Assembly: GCF_900104255.1 (NCBI RefSeq)
Contig: NZ_FNKZ01000001.1
Location: 1,766,001-1,830,000 of the forward strand
DNA: 64,000 bases
DNA from: Pseudoxanthomonas sp. CF385
Lineage (GTDB): Bacteria > Pseudomonadota > Gammaproteobacteria > Xanthomonadales > Xanthomonadaceae
Direction of reading: 5' to 3'
Under the pieces are notes generated by a model that had not been told where the DNA came from, ran no database searches, and saw nothing but the letters and a program-made list of their open reading frames with translations. The stretch's first letter is position 1; each line of letters opens with the position of its first letter. Made by a program: the position numbers and the translations under genes. Shown one piece after another: positions 1 to 10,613 of this stretch.

Positions 1-704
1 GAGACTTCACCCAGCTTGAGCGCGCGCGTCCACAGCATGTGGCCGCCGGTGCCGAGCACGCCGGCGGCGACCACCCAGACCCAGGTGATGCCTTGCGGCC
101 ATTCCCACACGGCCAGCGCGGGGAACAGCGACATCGGCACCCACAGCAGGGTGGTGTAGATGACGATGCGGTCGGCCGGTTCGGTGTTGGACAGTTGCTT
201 GATCTGGATGGCGACCAGCGCGCTCATCACCGCGGCAAGCACCGCGATCAGCGCATCCACCGTGAATTCGGTGGTGCCCGGCCGCACGATCACCAGCACG
301 CCGATGAAGCCGAGCCCCACTGCCGTCCAGCGGCGCGCACGCACCTGCTCGTTGAGCATCGCCGCGGCGGCGAGGGTGACGAACAGCGGTGTGGAGTACG
401 ACAGCGACACGGCCTGCGCCAGCGGCAGGTGGCCGATCGCCCAGAAGCCGGCCAGCATCGAGCAGATGCCGATCAGGCAGCGGAACAGGTAGCGCGGGAA
501 TTGGGTGGTCTTCAGGAATCCCGGGCCATGCCGCAGGATCAGCGGCGCGGCGGCGAGCAGGCCGAAGAAATTGCGGAAGAAGGCGATCTCGAACGTGTGC
601 AGGGTCGCCGAGGCGAGTCGGATCGCCACCACCATCAGGGCGAACAGCACCGTGCTGCCCAGCATCAGCGAGGCGGCGCGGAAGTGGGCGGGAACGGTGG
701 GCAT
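1..704 (-). CDS. EamA/DMT-family membrane transporter (3' end outside window)
   Basis: Multi-spanning inner-membrane protein of the drug/metabolite transporter superfamily, probably exporting a small metabolite; the substrate is unknown. About 234 codons are visible, reading off the left edge. Hydrophobic segments recur every 20-30 residues, and the family's two EamA repeats are recognisable: the first begins near LMLGSTVLFALMVVAIRLAS, the second near LIAVLAAVMSALVAIQIKQL. The ATG at 704 lies 14 bases after the murB stop, so it is probably the last gene of a DUF4190-pyrD-murB run. No good Shine-Dalgarno precedes the ATG; a second in-frame ATG at 665 is possible. The family call is firm, the substrate is not inferable. 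Confidence 0.85.
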   Translation of the reverse strand, partial: MPTVPAHFRAASLMLGSTVLFALMVVAIRLASATLHTFEIAFFRNFFGLLAAAPLILRHGPGFLKTTQFPRYLFRCLIGICSMLAGFWAIGHLPLAQAVSLSYSTPLFVTLAAAAMLNEQVRARRWTAVGLGFIGVLVIVRPGTTEFTVDALIAVLAAVMSALVAIQIKQLSNTEPADRIVIYTTLLWVPMSLFPALAVWEWPQGITWVWVVAAGVLGTGGHMLWTRALKLGEV

Positions 705-718
705 AGGAGGTGCGGCGG

Positions 719-1759
719 CTACCAGCGCGCGCCGATGATCTTCGGTTCGGGCTCGATCGCGACGCCGAAGCGTGCGTGCACCGAGTCGGCGATGCGCCGC
801 GCGATCGAGAGCAGCTGCGCGCCCGTGGCCAGTCCATGGTTCACCAGCACCAGCGCGTGCGCGGCGGACACGCCGGCATCGCCGTCGCGATGGCCCTTCC
901 ACCCGCAGGCCTCGATCATCCACGCGGCGGACAGCTTGCGGTTGTGCTCGGCATCGCCGCGGAACACGGGCAGGGTGGGGTAGTCGACCTGCAGCGCGTC
1001 GGCCTGCGCCTGCGAGAGGATGGGGTTCTTGAAGAAGCTGCCGGCATTGCCGACGACCGCCGGGTCCGGCAGCTTGCGCTGGCGGATGCGGACGACGGCG
1101 TCGCCCACGTCGCGTGCGGTCGGCGCGCCGACGCCCATCGCGACCAGTTCCTCACGGATGCCGGCGTAATCCAGGCGCAGTTGCGGCGTGCGCGGCAGCA
1201 CGAACTCCACCGCCGTCACCAGGTAGCGGTCCGCTTCACGCTTGAAGACGCTGTCGCGATAGGCGAACGCGCAGGCCTCGCGGTCCAGCCGCACCATCGT
1301 GCCGCTGCGGCGGTCGAGCGCTTCGACCACGCTGATGAACTCGCCGACTTCGGTTCCGTACGCGCCGATGTTCTGGATCGGCGATGCGCCCGCGGTGCCG
1401 GGGATCAGCGCCAGGTTCTCGAGGCCGCACAGGCCCTGTTCCAGCGTCCACATCACCAGCGGATGCCACGCGACGCCGGCATCGGCGCGTACCCGCGCCT
1501 GCTGGCCATCGTCGGACAGCAGCTGCAGCCCACGCGTGGCCATCGTGATGACGGCGCCCGGCGCATCGCCGGCGAACAGCAGGTTGCTGCCACCGCCGAT
1601 CACCAGACTGTCGCTGCCGACGACCTGCGGCAGCGCAAGGACGTCGGCCAGGGCCGAGGCGTCGTCCACTTCGATCAGCCACGGCGCCATCGCCGGCACG
1701 CCGAACGTGTTGCGGTCCCGCAGGGACGCATTGGCGGTGAGGCGGTACCCCTGGGTCAT
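719..1759 (-). CDS. murB: UDP-N-acetylenolpyruvoylglucosamine reductase
   Basis: Cytoplasmic FAD/NADPH enzyme that reduces UDP-GlcNAc-enolpyruvate to UDP-N-acetylmuramate, the second committed step of peptidoglycan synthesis. The 346-residue length fits the E. coli-type MurB (about 342). Visible landmarks are the FAD-binding stretch [10 protein letters not shown] near residue 57, [17 protein letters not shown] in the FAD domain, the YRDSVFK insertion segment, and NAGSFFKNP carrying the catalytic serine. The ATG at 1759 overlaps the pyrD stop by four bases (ATGA), which fixes the start and implies translational coupling; an upstream in-frame ATG would lie inside pyrD. There is no sign of truncation. 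Confidence 0.96.
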   Translation of the reverse strand: MTQGYRLTANASLRDRNTFGVPAMAPWLIEVDDASALADVLALPQVVGSDSLVIGGGSNLLFAGDAPGAVITMATRGLQLLSDDGQQARVRADAGVAWHPLVMWTLEQGLCGLENLALIPGTAGASPIQNIGAYGTEVGEFISVVEALDRRSGTMVRLDREACAFAYRDSVFKREADRYLVTAVEFVLPRTPQLRLDYAGIREELVAMGVGAPTARDVGDAVVRIRQRKLPDPAVVGNAGSFFKNPILSQAQADALQVDYPTLPVFRGDAEHNRKLSAAWMIEACGWKGHRDGDAGVSAAHALVLVNHGLATGAQLLSIARRIADSVHARFGVAIEPEPKIIGARW

Positions 1760-2811
1760 TCGGGTGCTACCGGCCCACGGCTCGGCGCTTCGCGGCGACG
1801 GCGGATCGCTTCCACGCATTCGCGGACCAGCTCCGGTCCGCGGTAGACCAGACCGGTGTAGCACTGCACGAGCGACGCGCCGGCGGACATCTTCGCCACC
1901 GCATCGGCCCCGGACAGGATGCCGCCCACGCCGATCAGCGGGATCGTGTCCGGCAGGCGCGTGCGCATGCGGCGCAGCACCAGGGTGGCCTGGCCCATCA
2001 GCGGCGCGCCGGACAGGCCGCCGGTCTCGCGTGCGTGCCGGTGCTCCTGCACGCTCAGGCGCGAGACCGTGGTGTTGGTGGCGATCACGCCGTCCACCTG
2101 CATGTCGCCCAGTACACGGGCGACCGCGTCGATGTCGCTGTCGGTCAGGTCGGGCGCGATCTTCACCAGCATCGGCACGCGCTTGCCGTGCTGGGCCGCC
2201 AGGTCTTCCTGAGCGTCGCGCAGCGTGCCGATCAGCTGGCGCAGCGCCTGTTCTTCCTGCAGTTCGCGCAGGCCGGCCGTGTTGGGCGACGATATGTTGA
2301 TGGTGATGTAGTCGGCCAGCCGGTAGATGCGCTCGAGGCAGTACAGGTAGTCGGACGCAGCGCGCTCGTTGGAGGTGTCCTTGTTCTTGCCGATGTTGAT
2401 GCCGAGCAGGCCGCGGTCGCGGCGCGCGGCTTCGACGTTGCGCACGAGCGCATCGACGCCTTCGTTGTTGAAGCCCAGCCGGTTGATGACGGCCTGGTGC
2501 TGCGGCAGGCGGAACATGCGCGGTTTCGGATTGCCCGCCTGCGGCTTGGGCGTGACCGTGCCGATTTCGACGAAGCCGAAGCCCAGGGCGAACAGCGCAT
2601 CGATGTGCGCGCCGTTCTTGTCCATGCCGGCGGCCAGGCCCACCGGGTTCGGGAAGGTCAGCCCCATCACCTTGGTCGGCATCGGCGTGATCGGCCGGGC
2701 CACCAGCGGCGTGGTGCCGGTGCGGTAGGAGACGTCGAGGGCCTTCAGACCCAGGCCGTGGGCGGTTTCGGCATCCAGGCCGAACAGGAAAGGTCGGGCG
2801 AGGGGATACAT
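1756..2811 (-). CDS. pyrD: Dihydroorotate dehydrogenase (quinone), class 2
   Basis: FMN flavoprotein that oxidises dihydroorotate to orotate and passes electrons to the quinone pool; fourth step of UMP synthesis, attached to the inner membrane. The 351-residue protein has the class 2 N-terminal amphipathic extension ([19 protein letters not shown]), the FMN-binding start [13 protein letters not shown], and [14 protein letters not shown] with the serine base typical of class 2. The phosphate-binding [11 protein letters not shown] follows near the C-terminus. The start at 2811 (MYPLARPF) is chosen by family alignment; longer upstream reading runs into the DUF4190 gene. It lies 14 bases after that gene and overlaps murB by four bases. 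Confidence 0.96.
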   Translation of the reverse strand: MYPLARPFLFGLDAETAHGLGLKALDVSYRTGTTPLVARPITPMPTKVMGLTFPNPVGLAAGMDKNGAHIDALFALGFGFVEIGTVTPKPQAGNPKPRMFRLPQHQAVINRLGFNNEGVDALVRNVEAARRDRGLLGINIGKNKDTSNERAASDYLYCLERIYRLADYITINISSPNTAGLRELQEEQALRQLIGTLRDAQEDLAAQHGKRVPMLVKIAPDLTDSDIDAVARVLGDMQVDGVIATNTTVSRLSVQEHRHARETGGLSGAPLMGQATLVLRRMRTRLPDTIPLIGVGGILSGADAVAKMSAGASLVQCYTGLVYRGPELVRECVEAIRRRREAPSRGPVAPE

Positions 2812-2825
2812 GGACGCGGGCGGGC

Positions 2826-3104
2826 TCAGTTCAGCGTCGCCAGCCAGGCCAGCCCGCCCAGGAACATGAAGATCACCACCAGGCCCACGATCCACACCAG
2901 CGCCGACAGCCAGCCCAGGATCAGGCCGCCGATGGCCAGGCCGTCGCCATCCAAGGCGCCCGCGCTGCGGCGGATCTCGCCGCGCGCCATGTGGCCGGTG
3001 ACGATGGCGACGAGCGTGCCGATGAAGGGCAGCAGCGTCCAACCGAGGATGCCGGAGACGAGGCTGGCGATGGCGAGGCTGCTGGTGGTGCGGGCTTGGT
3101 TCAT
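2826..3104 (-). CDS. DUF4190-type small membrane protein
   Basis: Protein of 92 residues with no assigned biochemical role. Two hydrophobic hairpins are visible: [20 protein letters not shown] and, after the conserved [11 protein letters not shown] segment, [20 protein letters not shown] running into VVIFMFLGG. The pattern 'TM, GHxAxGxIRRS, [13 protein letters not shown]' is characteristic of DUF4190. The ATG at 3104 has GGAG eight bases upstream, preferred over a longer reading from 3161. It is probably the first gene of the pyrD-murB-EamA run. It may be a membrane scaffold, but nothing here proves a function. Confidence 0.85.
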   Translation of the reverse strand: MNQARTTSSLAIASLVSGILGWTLLPFIGTLVAIVTGHMARGEIRRSAGALDGDGLAIGGLILGWLSALVWIVGLVVIFMFLGGLAWLATLN

Positions 3105-3166
3105 CAGGAGCTCCGTGCAGGGGTCAGGGAGGCGCGATGGCGCTGGATCGGGCCGGCGCAAACACG

Positions 3167-3190
3167 CGCGCCACCCCGGAGGGTGGCGCG
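3167..3190 (-). terminator. Candidate terminator hairpin after the aldehyde dehydrogenase gene
   Basis: A perfect 10-bp inverted repeat (CGCGCCACCC / GGGTGGCGCG) with a CGGA tetraloop lies between the aldehyde dehydrogenase stop and the DUF4190 start. The stem is very GC-rich, but no clear U-run follows on the minus strand. Termination is therefore an inference. Confidence 0.45.
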
Positions 3191-3253
3191 ATTATCCCAG
3201 AACGCGAGGCCCCGCGGGGCCGCCGGCACGCATGCGCACCGGTCGCGACGACC

Positions 3254-4786
<1,533 letters not shown>

Positions 4787-5006
4787 GAAGTGCTCCAGGG
4801 ATCGAATGCAGGGGATGCGGCCGAAGGGGTGCATCGCGGGGGCATGATTCTACCAGAGCGGCCGCGGCCGACCTGCTGGAAACCCTGTGTATTTCAATCG
4901 GTTACGGCGCCGTTGATTCGCTGTCGGCGTCTGTTCGGATTGCCGAGCCGGAACTGGCGTTGTCGGCGATCTGCCGATGCGGCGCGGAGCCCGCAAGACG
5001 AGGGAG

Positions 5007-5083
5007 TGGTGGCCCCGACACGATTCGAACGTGCGACCTGTCCCTTAGGAGGGGACCGCTCTATCCAGCTGAGCTACGGGGCC
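5007..5083 (-). tRNA. tRNA-Arg (anticodon CCT)
   Basis: Complete 77-nt cloverleaf on the minus strand. It has a 7-bp acceptor stem GGCCCCG/CGGGGCC, D-arm GCTC..GAGC, anticodon stem GTCCC/GGGAC around loop CTCCTAA (anticodon CCT, reading AGG), T-loop TTCGAAT, discriminator A and an encoded CCA. A TATCCT -10-like hexamer lies upstream at 5095-5100 on the same strand. Nothing suggests that an element has inserted at its 3' end. Confidence 0.97.
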
Positions 5084-5200
5084 AAGACGGCGGAAGGATA
5101 GCGCATGGCCGCGACGCCTCCCAGAAATCCAACGCCACTGCGATGCGGAGGGACGCGTTTTGCGTTACATCTTGTCCGACACCGGGGATGGGGGCGATGC

Positions 5201-6343
5201 ATGCGGCGATGGGGGATGGTCCTGATGATGGTGCTGCTGGCCGGGTGTTCGGAGCGCCCTGACGGCATGCCGGGTCCCAATCCTGGTCTGTTCGCCGGTT
5301 TCAAGGAAGGCTGCCCGGACCTGCGGGGCACCTACACCTTCAACCACGCCGAGGGGCGTCGGCAGCGGTTCCTCGGCAAGGCGATGGAAGGCGCGCTGGA
5401 CCGGGTGCCCGATCGCTATGGCGTCTGGAGCATCGACGCCATCGACGAGGAGCGGATCGTCCTCAGCAGCTGGAGCAGCACGGAAGACACGCACGAGGCG
5501 TTCGAGGAATGGCGTCGCGAAGAGCCGTACCAGTACGCCCTGTGGGCCGGATCGCTGGTGGCGCGCCAGGCCGTGGGTGGGCTGCGCCTGGAGCGTGATC
5601 CCCGCAAGGTGCGCGTGCCGCCGCCGATGCTGACGCAGCGACTCACCACCTCGATCAGCAACATGGCCTATGCCTGCGAGAAAGGATGGGTGGTCTTCAG
5701 CGGCGACGAGCTCCCGTCTTCCGATCATATGGACCTTGGCGAAGTCAGGATGACGCGGGCCCAGGACGGGGGCCTGGTGGCGGTCGTGCGCTACAAGGTC
5801 CAGCAGAGCTTATCTGTCTGGTGCGGCGACAGCTGCAAACCCGACATCGATCTGGGGGAAGGCGAGCGCGAGTACTGGTGGCACGCCGCACCCGCGCCGG
5901 CCGCCGAGATCGCGCCGATCGACTGGGCGAAGTGGGTGGCCAACGACGATCGGCCGCTGGCGGTGCGTGAGATGTACCAGGACGGCGTCTTCATGCCGTA
6001 CCAGACCCAGGAGCAGCGGGACGCCCGCCTGCTGGCCAAGAAATACCTCAGCGGCGCCATGGACGAAGTACCGGCCCCCGCGCCCGACGCCAGCGTCGCG
6101 ATGTGTGCCCCGCTGATCCGAAAACTGGGCGAGCACGTGGGCGGGCTGCTGGATATCACCCGCGTGCACTGCACCGCGCGGCGCTGCACGCTGGAAGGTC
6201 GCGCCGACACGCGATCCCTGGTGTCCGATGCCATGCGGGCGATGGACCATGGCGGCGTCAAGGGCGTGGACCTGGCGGTGCTCGAACAGGCGCGCGCGGG
6301 ACAGCGCTTCGTCTTGAACCTGGACCACGACTGCGCCGAATGA
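5201..6343 (+). CDS. Uncharacterised lipoprotein
   Basis: I do not recognise a family for this 380-residue protein. It begins [20 protein letters not shown], a lipoprotein signal with lipobox LLAG|C, so the mature protein should be lipid-anchored. The body has many charged residues, a central WWHAAP segment, and several cysteines ([29 protein letters not shown]) that could form disulphides in the periplasm. An ATG at 5105 adds 32 residues before the signal peptide and is unlikely. Its stop overlaps the following acetyltransferase start (ATGA), so the two are co-translated. Location is well supported, function unknown. Confidence 0.75.
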   Translation: MRRWGMVLMMVLLAGCSERPDGMPGPNPGLFAGFKEGCPDLRGTYTFNHAEGRRQRFLGKAMEGALDRVPDRYGVWSIDAIDEERIVLSSWSSTEDTHEAFEEWRREEPYQYALWAGSLVARQAVGGLRLERDPRKVRVPPPMLTQRLTTSISNMAYACEKGWVVFSGDELPSSDHMDLGEVRMTRAQDGGLVAVVRYKVQQSLSVWCGDSCKPDIDLGEGEREYWWHAAPAPAAEIAPIDWAKWVANDDRPLAVREMYQDGVFMPYQTQEQRDARLLAKKYLSGAMDEVPAPAPDASVAMCAPLIRKLGEHVGGLLDITRVHCTARRCTLEGRADTRSLVSDAMRAMDHGGVKGVDLAVLEQARAGQRFVLNLDHDCAE

Positions 6344-6810
6344 GCCTGGACGCCATGGACCTCCGCCTCGACGACCTCCGCCATCCCGCCGTGATCGCGC
6401 TGCTGAAGGAACACCTGGACTGGATGCATCGCATCTCGCCGCCCGAAAGCGTGCATGCGCTCGATCTGGACGCGCTGCGACGCCCCGACATCACCTTCTG
6501 GACGCTCTGGGACGGCGAAGCGCTGGCGGGCTGCGGTGCGCTGCGCGAACTGGCGCAAGGGCAGGGCGAAGTGAAGTCGATGCGCACGGCGCAGACACAC
6601 CTGCGGCGTGGGGTAGCGGCGCGGATGCTTGGGCACATCCTGGCCGAGGCGCGCCGACGCGGATACGCGCGCCTCAGTCTCGAGACCGGCTCGATGGACT
6701 ACTTCGCGCCGGCGCGCGCGCTGTACGCACGTGCCGGCTTCCGTGTCTGCGGGCCGTTCGGCGATTACGTGGACGACCCGAACAGCGTCTTCATGACCCG
6801 CACGTTGTAA
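6340..6810 (+). CDS. GNAT-family N-acetyltransferase
   Basis: Small cytoplasmic acyl-CoA N-acyltransferase of 156 residues. The acetyl-CoA-binding region reads VKSMRTAQTHLRRGVAARML followed by GHILAEARRRGYARLSLETG, the usual R/Q-x-x-G-x-G/A motif A, here with RRGVAA. The C-terminal FAPARALYARAGFRVCGPFG is the typical motif B ending. The start at 6340 overlaps the lipoprotein stop (ATGA); a second in-frame ATG lies at 6355. It resembles short GNATs annotated near YafP/YsnE, but the substrate cannot be told from sequence. Confidence 0.88.
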   Translation: MSLDAMDLRLDDLRHPAVIALLKEHLDWMHRISPPESVHALDLDALRRPDITFWTLWDGEALAGCGALRELAQGQGEVKSMRTAQTHLRRGVAARMLGHILAEARRRGYARLSLETGSMDYFAPARALYARAGFRVCGPFGDYVDDPNSVFMTRTL

Positions 6811-6821
6811 GCGCGACGGAT

Positions 6822-6849
6822 TGGTTTCAGTTGCATCCAACTGAAATCA
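6822..6849 (+). terminator. Hairpin after the lipoprotein-acetyltransferase pair
   Basis: Inverted repeat TGGTTTCAGTTG - CATC - CAACTGAAATCA forms a 12-bp stem with one G-T pair, 11 bases after the acetyltransferase stop. The T-containing stretch TTGGCTTTGTT follows. The stem is AT-richer than its surroundings. It is a possible terminator separating this pair from the thr operon. Confidence 0.45.
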
Positions 6850-6909
6850 TTGGCTTTGTTGCGTCGCAACGCTTGACAGCCCCCGGGGGTGCCGTGGTTT
6901 TCTTCACCC

Positions 6910-7050
6910 ATGCGCTCCCTTGCCCACGCGTCTGCGAATTCGATCCCGGCCCCGATGCCGGTGTCGGCGCGCGCATCCGGTGGACGCACGGCCCTGATTA
7001 CGACCATTACCACCCTGACTCGTCGGGTGCGGCTGGTCGTGTTCGCGTAA
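6910..7050 (+). CDS. thrL: thr operon leader peptide (Thr/Ile-rich)
   Basis: Short ORF of 46 codons ending 91 bases before thrA. Codons 30-37 (6997-7020) read I-T-T-I-T-T-L-T: five Thr and two Ile codons in eight, the same control-codon logic as the E. coli thr leader. This is the expected signal for attenuation by charged tRNA-Thr and tRNA-Ile ahead of a threonine operon. No convincing Shine-Dalgarno precedes the ATG at 6910. A TTGACA box at 6873-6878 places a possible transcription start close to this ATG, so translation could be leaderless. Later in-frame starts (ATG 6955, GTG 6961) are alternatives and would keep the control codons. Confidence 0.8.
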   Translation: MRSLAHASANSIPAPMPVSARASGGRTALITTITTLTRRVRLVVFA

Positions 7051-7131
7051 CTCGCAAACCACGGCCCCGCACCCGGATCAGGATGCAGGGCGACCCCGAT
7101 TCCTGATGCGTGCCGGGCCTCCTAACCGAGG
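7024..7131 (+). promoter_or_regulatory. Putative thr attenuator: alternative helices between leader and thrA
   Basis: Two competing pairings are visible. CGGGTGCGG (7024-7032), just after the control codons, is perfectly complementary to CCGCACCCG (7067-7075). Alternatively CCCGG-ATCAGGA (7072-7083) can pair with TCCTGAT (7101-7107) and CCGGG (7113-7117) around a 5-base bulge. The two share 7072-7075, so they exclude each other. No U-run follows the second helix, so a classical terminator is not seen. A small CCTC/GAGG hairpin (7118-7131) covers the likely thrA ribosome-binding site, so control of thrA translation is an alternative. Confidence 0.5.
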
Positions 7132-7141
7132 TTCCTGACCC

Positions 7142-9634
7142 ATGTCGTCCCGCAGCGCCGAAGTCGAACACGCCAAACCCCGCACCGTCGTCCACAAGTT
7201 TGGCGGCACGTCCGTCGCCGATGCCGAACGCTATCGGCATGTCGCCAAGCTGCTGCTGGCACGCGACGAGGAGGTGCAGGTCACGGTCGTGTCGGCCATG
7301 AAGGGCGTCACCGATGCGCTGATCGAATTGTGCGAACTGGCCGCCGCCAACCGCCCGGAGTGGCACGAAAGCTGGCATGCCCTGCGCGCGCGGCATCGCG
7401 GCGCGGCGGTGGCGTTGCTGGGCGAAGAGGCCGGGCCGGTGATCGAATGGGTCGACGAGCGCTTCCAGCGGCTGGAGGAGATCCTCAACGCGCTGATCGT
7501 CATCGGTGGTCTGCCGGAAGTGGTGCTGCAGCGCGTGCAGGGGCTGGGCGAAGTCTGTTCGGCGCGCCTGCTGGGTGAGTACCTGAAGCTGCAGGGCGAA
7601 GATTGCGCCGTGCTGGACGCCCGCGACGTGCTCCGCGTCGACCACGGTGAACTCGGCGTGGTGGTCGACTGGGAAGACAGCGCGCAGCGCCTCGCGACGT
7701 GGCGTGCCGCGCACCCAGAGCGCCGCGTGGTGGTCACCGGTTTCGTCGCGCGCGACCGCGAAGGCCGCTTCACGACACTGGGCCGCAACGGCAGCGACTA
7801 CTCCGGCGCCATCTTCGCCGCCCTGTACGACGCAGCCGAACTGCATATCTGGACCGACGTGGATGGCGTGCTGTCGGCCGACCCGCGGGTGGTGCCGGAG
7901 GCCGTGCAACTCGGTGCCCTGAGCTACGACGAAGCCTGCGAACTTGCCTACTTCGGTGCCAAGGTCGTGCATCCGCAGACCATGTCGCCGGCGATGGAGC
8001 GGGGGTTGCCCATCATCATCCGCAACACCTTCCACCCGGAACACCCGGGCACGCGCATCACCGCCGAGCGCGACGCCGTCGGCCCGGTGAAGGGACTGAC
8101 GCTGAGCGCCGACCTGGCCCTGCTGAACCTCGAAGGCACTGGCCTGATCGGGGTACCCGGTACGGCCGAGCGCGTGTTCGCCGCGTTGCGCAATGCGCAC
8201 GTGTCGGTGGTGATGATTTCGCAAGGGTCGTCCGAGCATTCGATCTGCTGCGTGGTCAAGGCCAGCGAAGCGGCGAAGGGACAGGCTGCGCTGCTGGACG
8301 CGTTCGCCCACGAACTCGATACCCGCCAGATCCAGCGCGTCCAGCGCCGCGACGGCGTCAGCGTATTGGCCGCGGTCGGCGACGGCATGGCCGGCACGCC
8401 GGGCGTATCGGCGCGCCTGTTCGGCGCGCTGGGCCGTGCGCAGGTGAACATCCTGGCGATCGCCCAGGGCTCGTCGGAGCGGAACATCTCGGTGGCTATC
8501 AACAGTGGCGATGCGACCAAGGCCCTGCGTGCCGCGCACGCCGGGTTCTGGCTGTCGCCGCAGACGTTCGCGATCGGCGTGATCGGCCCGGGCAACGTGG
8601 GCGCGGCGCTGATCGAACAGCTGCGTGCGGCGCAACCGCAACTGCTGGCCAAGGCCAACCTCGACCTGCGCCTGCGCGCGGTCGCCTCGAGCCGCAGGAT
8701 GCTGCTGGACGAGCGTTCGCTGGGTGACGACTGGCGCGCGCGCTTCGACGCCAGCGCGCAGGCCACCGATCTCGACCGCTTCACCCAGCACCTCTTGTCG
8801 GCGCACATGCCGCACGCAGTGATCGTGGACTGCAGCGCGAGCCCCGTCGTGGCGGACCGGTACGCCGAATGGCTCGCCGCCGGCATCCACGTGGTCACCC
8901 CGAACAAGCAGGCCGGTGCCGGCGCGCTCGAGCGCTACCACGCCATCCGCGAGGCCGCGTCGGCCAGCGGCGCGCGCTTCCGTTACGAGGCGACGGTCGG
9001 CGCTGGCTTGCCCGTCATTTCCACGCTGCGCGACCTGCTGGATACCGGCGATGTGGTGGTGTCGGTGGAAGGCATCTTCTCCGGCACGCTGGCCTGGCTG
9101 TTCAACAAATACGACGGCAGCGTGCCGTTCTCGCAACTGGTCACCGAGGCGCGCGGCCTGGGCTATACCGAGCCGGATCCCCGCGACGACCTGTCCGGCA
9201 CGGACGTGGCCCGCAAGCTGGTGATCCTGGCCCGCGAAGCCGGCCGCGAACTCGCCCTGGACGATGTGCAGGTGGAAAGTCTGGTGCCGGAATCCTTGCG
9301 GCAGGCCAGCGTGGACGATTTCATGGCGCGCCTGGGCGAAGTGGACGCGGCCTTCGCTGAGCGTTTGGCGCATGCGCGCGCGGACGGCAACGTGCTGCGT
9401 TACGTGGCCCGATTGGATGCTGAAGGCCGGGCCCGCGTCGGCCTGGTGGAACTGCCCGCGGCGCACGCCTTCGCCAACCTGCGCCTGACCGACAACATCG
9501 TCCAGTTCACCACCCGGCGTTACTGCGACAATCCGCTGATCGTGCAGGGCCCGGGCGCCGGGCCGGAAGTGACCGCCGCCGGCGTGTTCGCCGACGTGCT
9601 GCGCGTGGCGGCCGGGCAGGGCGCGAAGCTGTGA
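7142..9634 (+). CDS. thrA: Bifunctional aspartokinase / homoserine dehydrogenase
   Basis: Catalyses the first step (aspartate to aspartyl phosphate) and third step (aspartate semialdehyde to homoserine) of the threonine/methionine branch. The 830 residues match ThrA (about 820). The N-terminal kinase starts [20 protein letters not shown] and contains [19 protein letters not shown] and the IWTDVDG substrate site. Two ACT-type regulatory segments follow ([40 protein letters not shown]). The C-terminal dehydrogenase begins near 475 with the Rossmann motif [17 protein letters not shown] and includes [13 protein letters not shown]. The ATG at 7142 has GAGG about ten bases upstream. Threonine feedback is known for the family and not shown by the DNA. 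Confidence 0.97.
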   Translation: MSSRSAEVEHAKPRTVVHKFGGTSVADAERYRHVAKLLLARDEEVQVTVVSAMKGVTDALIELCELAAANRPEWHESWHALRARHRGAAVALLGEEAGPVIEWVDERFQRLEEILNALIVIGGLPEVVLQRVQGLGEVCSARLLGEYLKLQGEDCAVLDARDVLRVDHGELGVVVDWEDSAQRLATWRAAHPERRVVVTGFVARDREGRFTTLGRNGSDYSGAIFAALYDAAELHIWTDVDGVLSADPRVVPEAVQLGALSYDEACELAYFGAKVVHPQTMSPAMERGLPIIIRNTFHPEHPGTRITAERDAVGPVKGLTLSADLALLNLEGTGLIGVPGTAERVFAALRNAHVSVVMISQGSSEHSICCVVKASEAAKGQAALLDAFAHELDTRQIQRVQRRDGVSVLAAVGDGMAGTPGVSARLFGALGRAQVNILAIAQGSSERNISVAINSGDATKALRAAHAGFWLSPQTFAIGVIGPGNVGAALIEQLRAAQPQLLAKANLDLRLRAVASSRRMLLDERSLGDDWRARFDASAQATDLDRFTQHLLSAHMPHAVIVDCSASPVVADRYAEWLAAGIHVVTPNKQAGAGALERYHAIREAASASGARFRYEATVGAGLPVISTLRDLLDTGDVVVSVEGIFSGTLAWLFNKYDGSVPFSQLVTEARGLGYTEPDPRDDLSGTDVARKLVILAREAGRELALDDVQVESLVPESLRQASVDDFMARLGEVDAAFAERLAHARADGNVLRYVARLDAEGRARVGLVELPAAHAFANLRLTDNIVQFTTRRYCDNPLIVQGPGAGPEVTAAGVFADVLRVAAGQGAKL

Positions 9635-9665
9635 GGCGGGATCTGGGCAGGCCATCGGGAGCGTC

Positions 9666-10601
9666 GTGGGCATGAGGCAGCAGGCAAGTGCGTTCTCACC
9701 GGCGTCGGTGGGCAACGTGGGCGTGGGGTTCGACATCCTGGGCCACGTGATCGAAGGAGCGGGCGATACGGTGACCGTGCGGCGCATCGACGCGCCGGAG
9801 GTGCGCATCGCGTCCATCAGCGGCGCCACCGTGGACCTGCCGCTGGATGCGCCGGGCAATACCGCGGGGGCGGCGCTGATCTCGCTGCGTGAAGCGCTCG
9901 GCCTGCCGTTCGGCTTCGAGGTGGAGATCGAGAAAGGCATTCCCCTGGGATCGGGCATGGGCGGCTCCGCCGCGTCCTGCGTAGCGGCGCTGGTCGCCGC
10001 GAATGCGCTGCTCGATGCGCCGCTGCCGCGCGAACAGTTGTATCCGCATGCGCTGGTGGGCGAGGCCGTCGCCAGCGGCGGCAAGCACGGCGACAACCTC
10101 GGCCCGATGCTGCTGGGCGGCCTGGTGCTCGCCACGGCCGAGCACCTGGTGCGCATTCCCGTGCCGGAGGCCTGGCACAGCGTGCTGGTGCATCCCGACG
10201 CGATTCTGGAAACGCGTCGCGCGCGCGCGGCGCTGCAGGGCGACTACGCGCTGAAGGATTTCGTCGCCCAGAGCGCGAACCTGGCCCTGGTGCTGGCCGG
10301 GTGCCATGCCGGCGATGCGTCGCTGGTCCGCGCGGGCTTGCAGGACATCCTGGTGGAGCCGCGCCGCGCGCCGTTGATCGTCGGCTTCGATGCCGCGAAA
10401 CAGGCCGCGCTCGAGGCCGGCGCGATGGGCGCCAGCATTTCCGGCGCCGGCCCCAGCGTGTTCGCGTGGTTCGAATCGCGCGCCGAGGCCGAAGCGGCCG
10501 CGCCGGCCGTGCAGGCCGCGTTCGCCGCCGCCGGTTTCGACAGCCAGGCCTGGGTGTCGCCGATCAATGCCACGGGCGCGCAGCTCGTGTCCGCCTCCTG
10601 A
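9666..10601 (+). CDS. thrB: Homoserine kinase
   Basis: GHMP-family kinase that phosphorylates L-homoserine with ATP, second-last step to threonine. The 311 residues agree with E. coli ThrB (310). The ATP-binding GHMP motif is [13 protein letters not shown] near residue 97, and the C-terminal [18 protein letters not shown] is the conserved glycine-rich motif 3. The start is a GTG at 9666 with GGGAG seven bases upstream; an ATG two codons later (9672) is the alternative. It sits 31 bases after thrA and 12 before thrC, so it is part of the same transcript. Confidence 0.96.
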   Translation: MGMRQQASAFSPASVGNVGVGFDILGHVIEGAGDTVTVRRIDAPEVRIASISGATVDLPLDAPGNTAGAALISLREALGLPFGFEVEIEKGIPLGSGMGGSAASCVAALVAANALLDAPLPREQLYPHALVGEAVASGGKHGDNLGPMLLGGLVLATAEHLVRIPVPEAWHSVLVHPDAILETRRARAALQGDYALKDFVAQSANLALVLAGCHAGDASLVRAGLQDILVEPRRAPLIVGFDAAKQAALEAGAMGASISGAGPSVFAWFESRAEAEAAAPAVQAAFAAAGFDSQAWVSPINATGAQLVSAS

Positions 10602-10613
10602 CTCTTACTGCTC

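Noticed and set aside
5007..5083. Integration site at tRNA-Arg
   Set aside because: The tRNA is complete, and I find no duplicated 3' end, integrase or composition shift on either side.
7007..10156. A 1049-codon open frame on the minus strand opposite thrA and thrB
   Set aside because: It is antisense to two clear enzymes with conserved motifs, has no recognisable domain, and is an expected by-product of high third-position GC.
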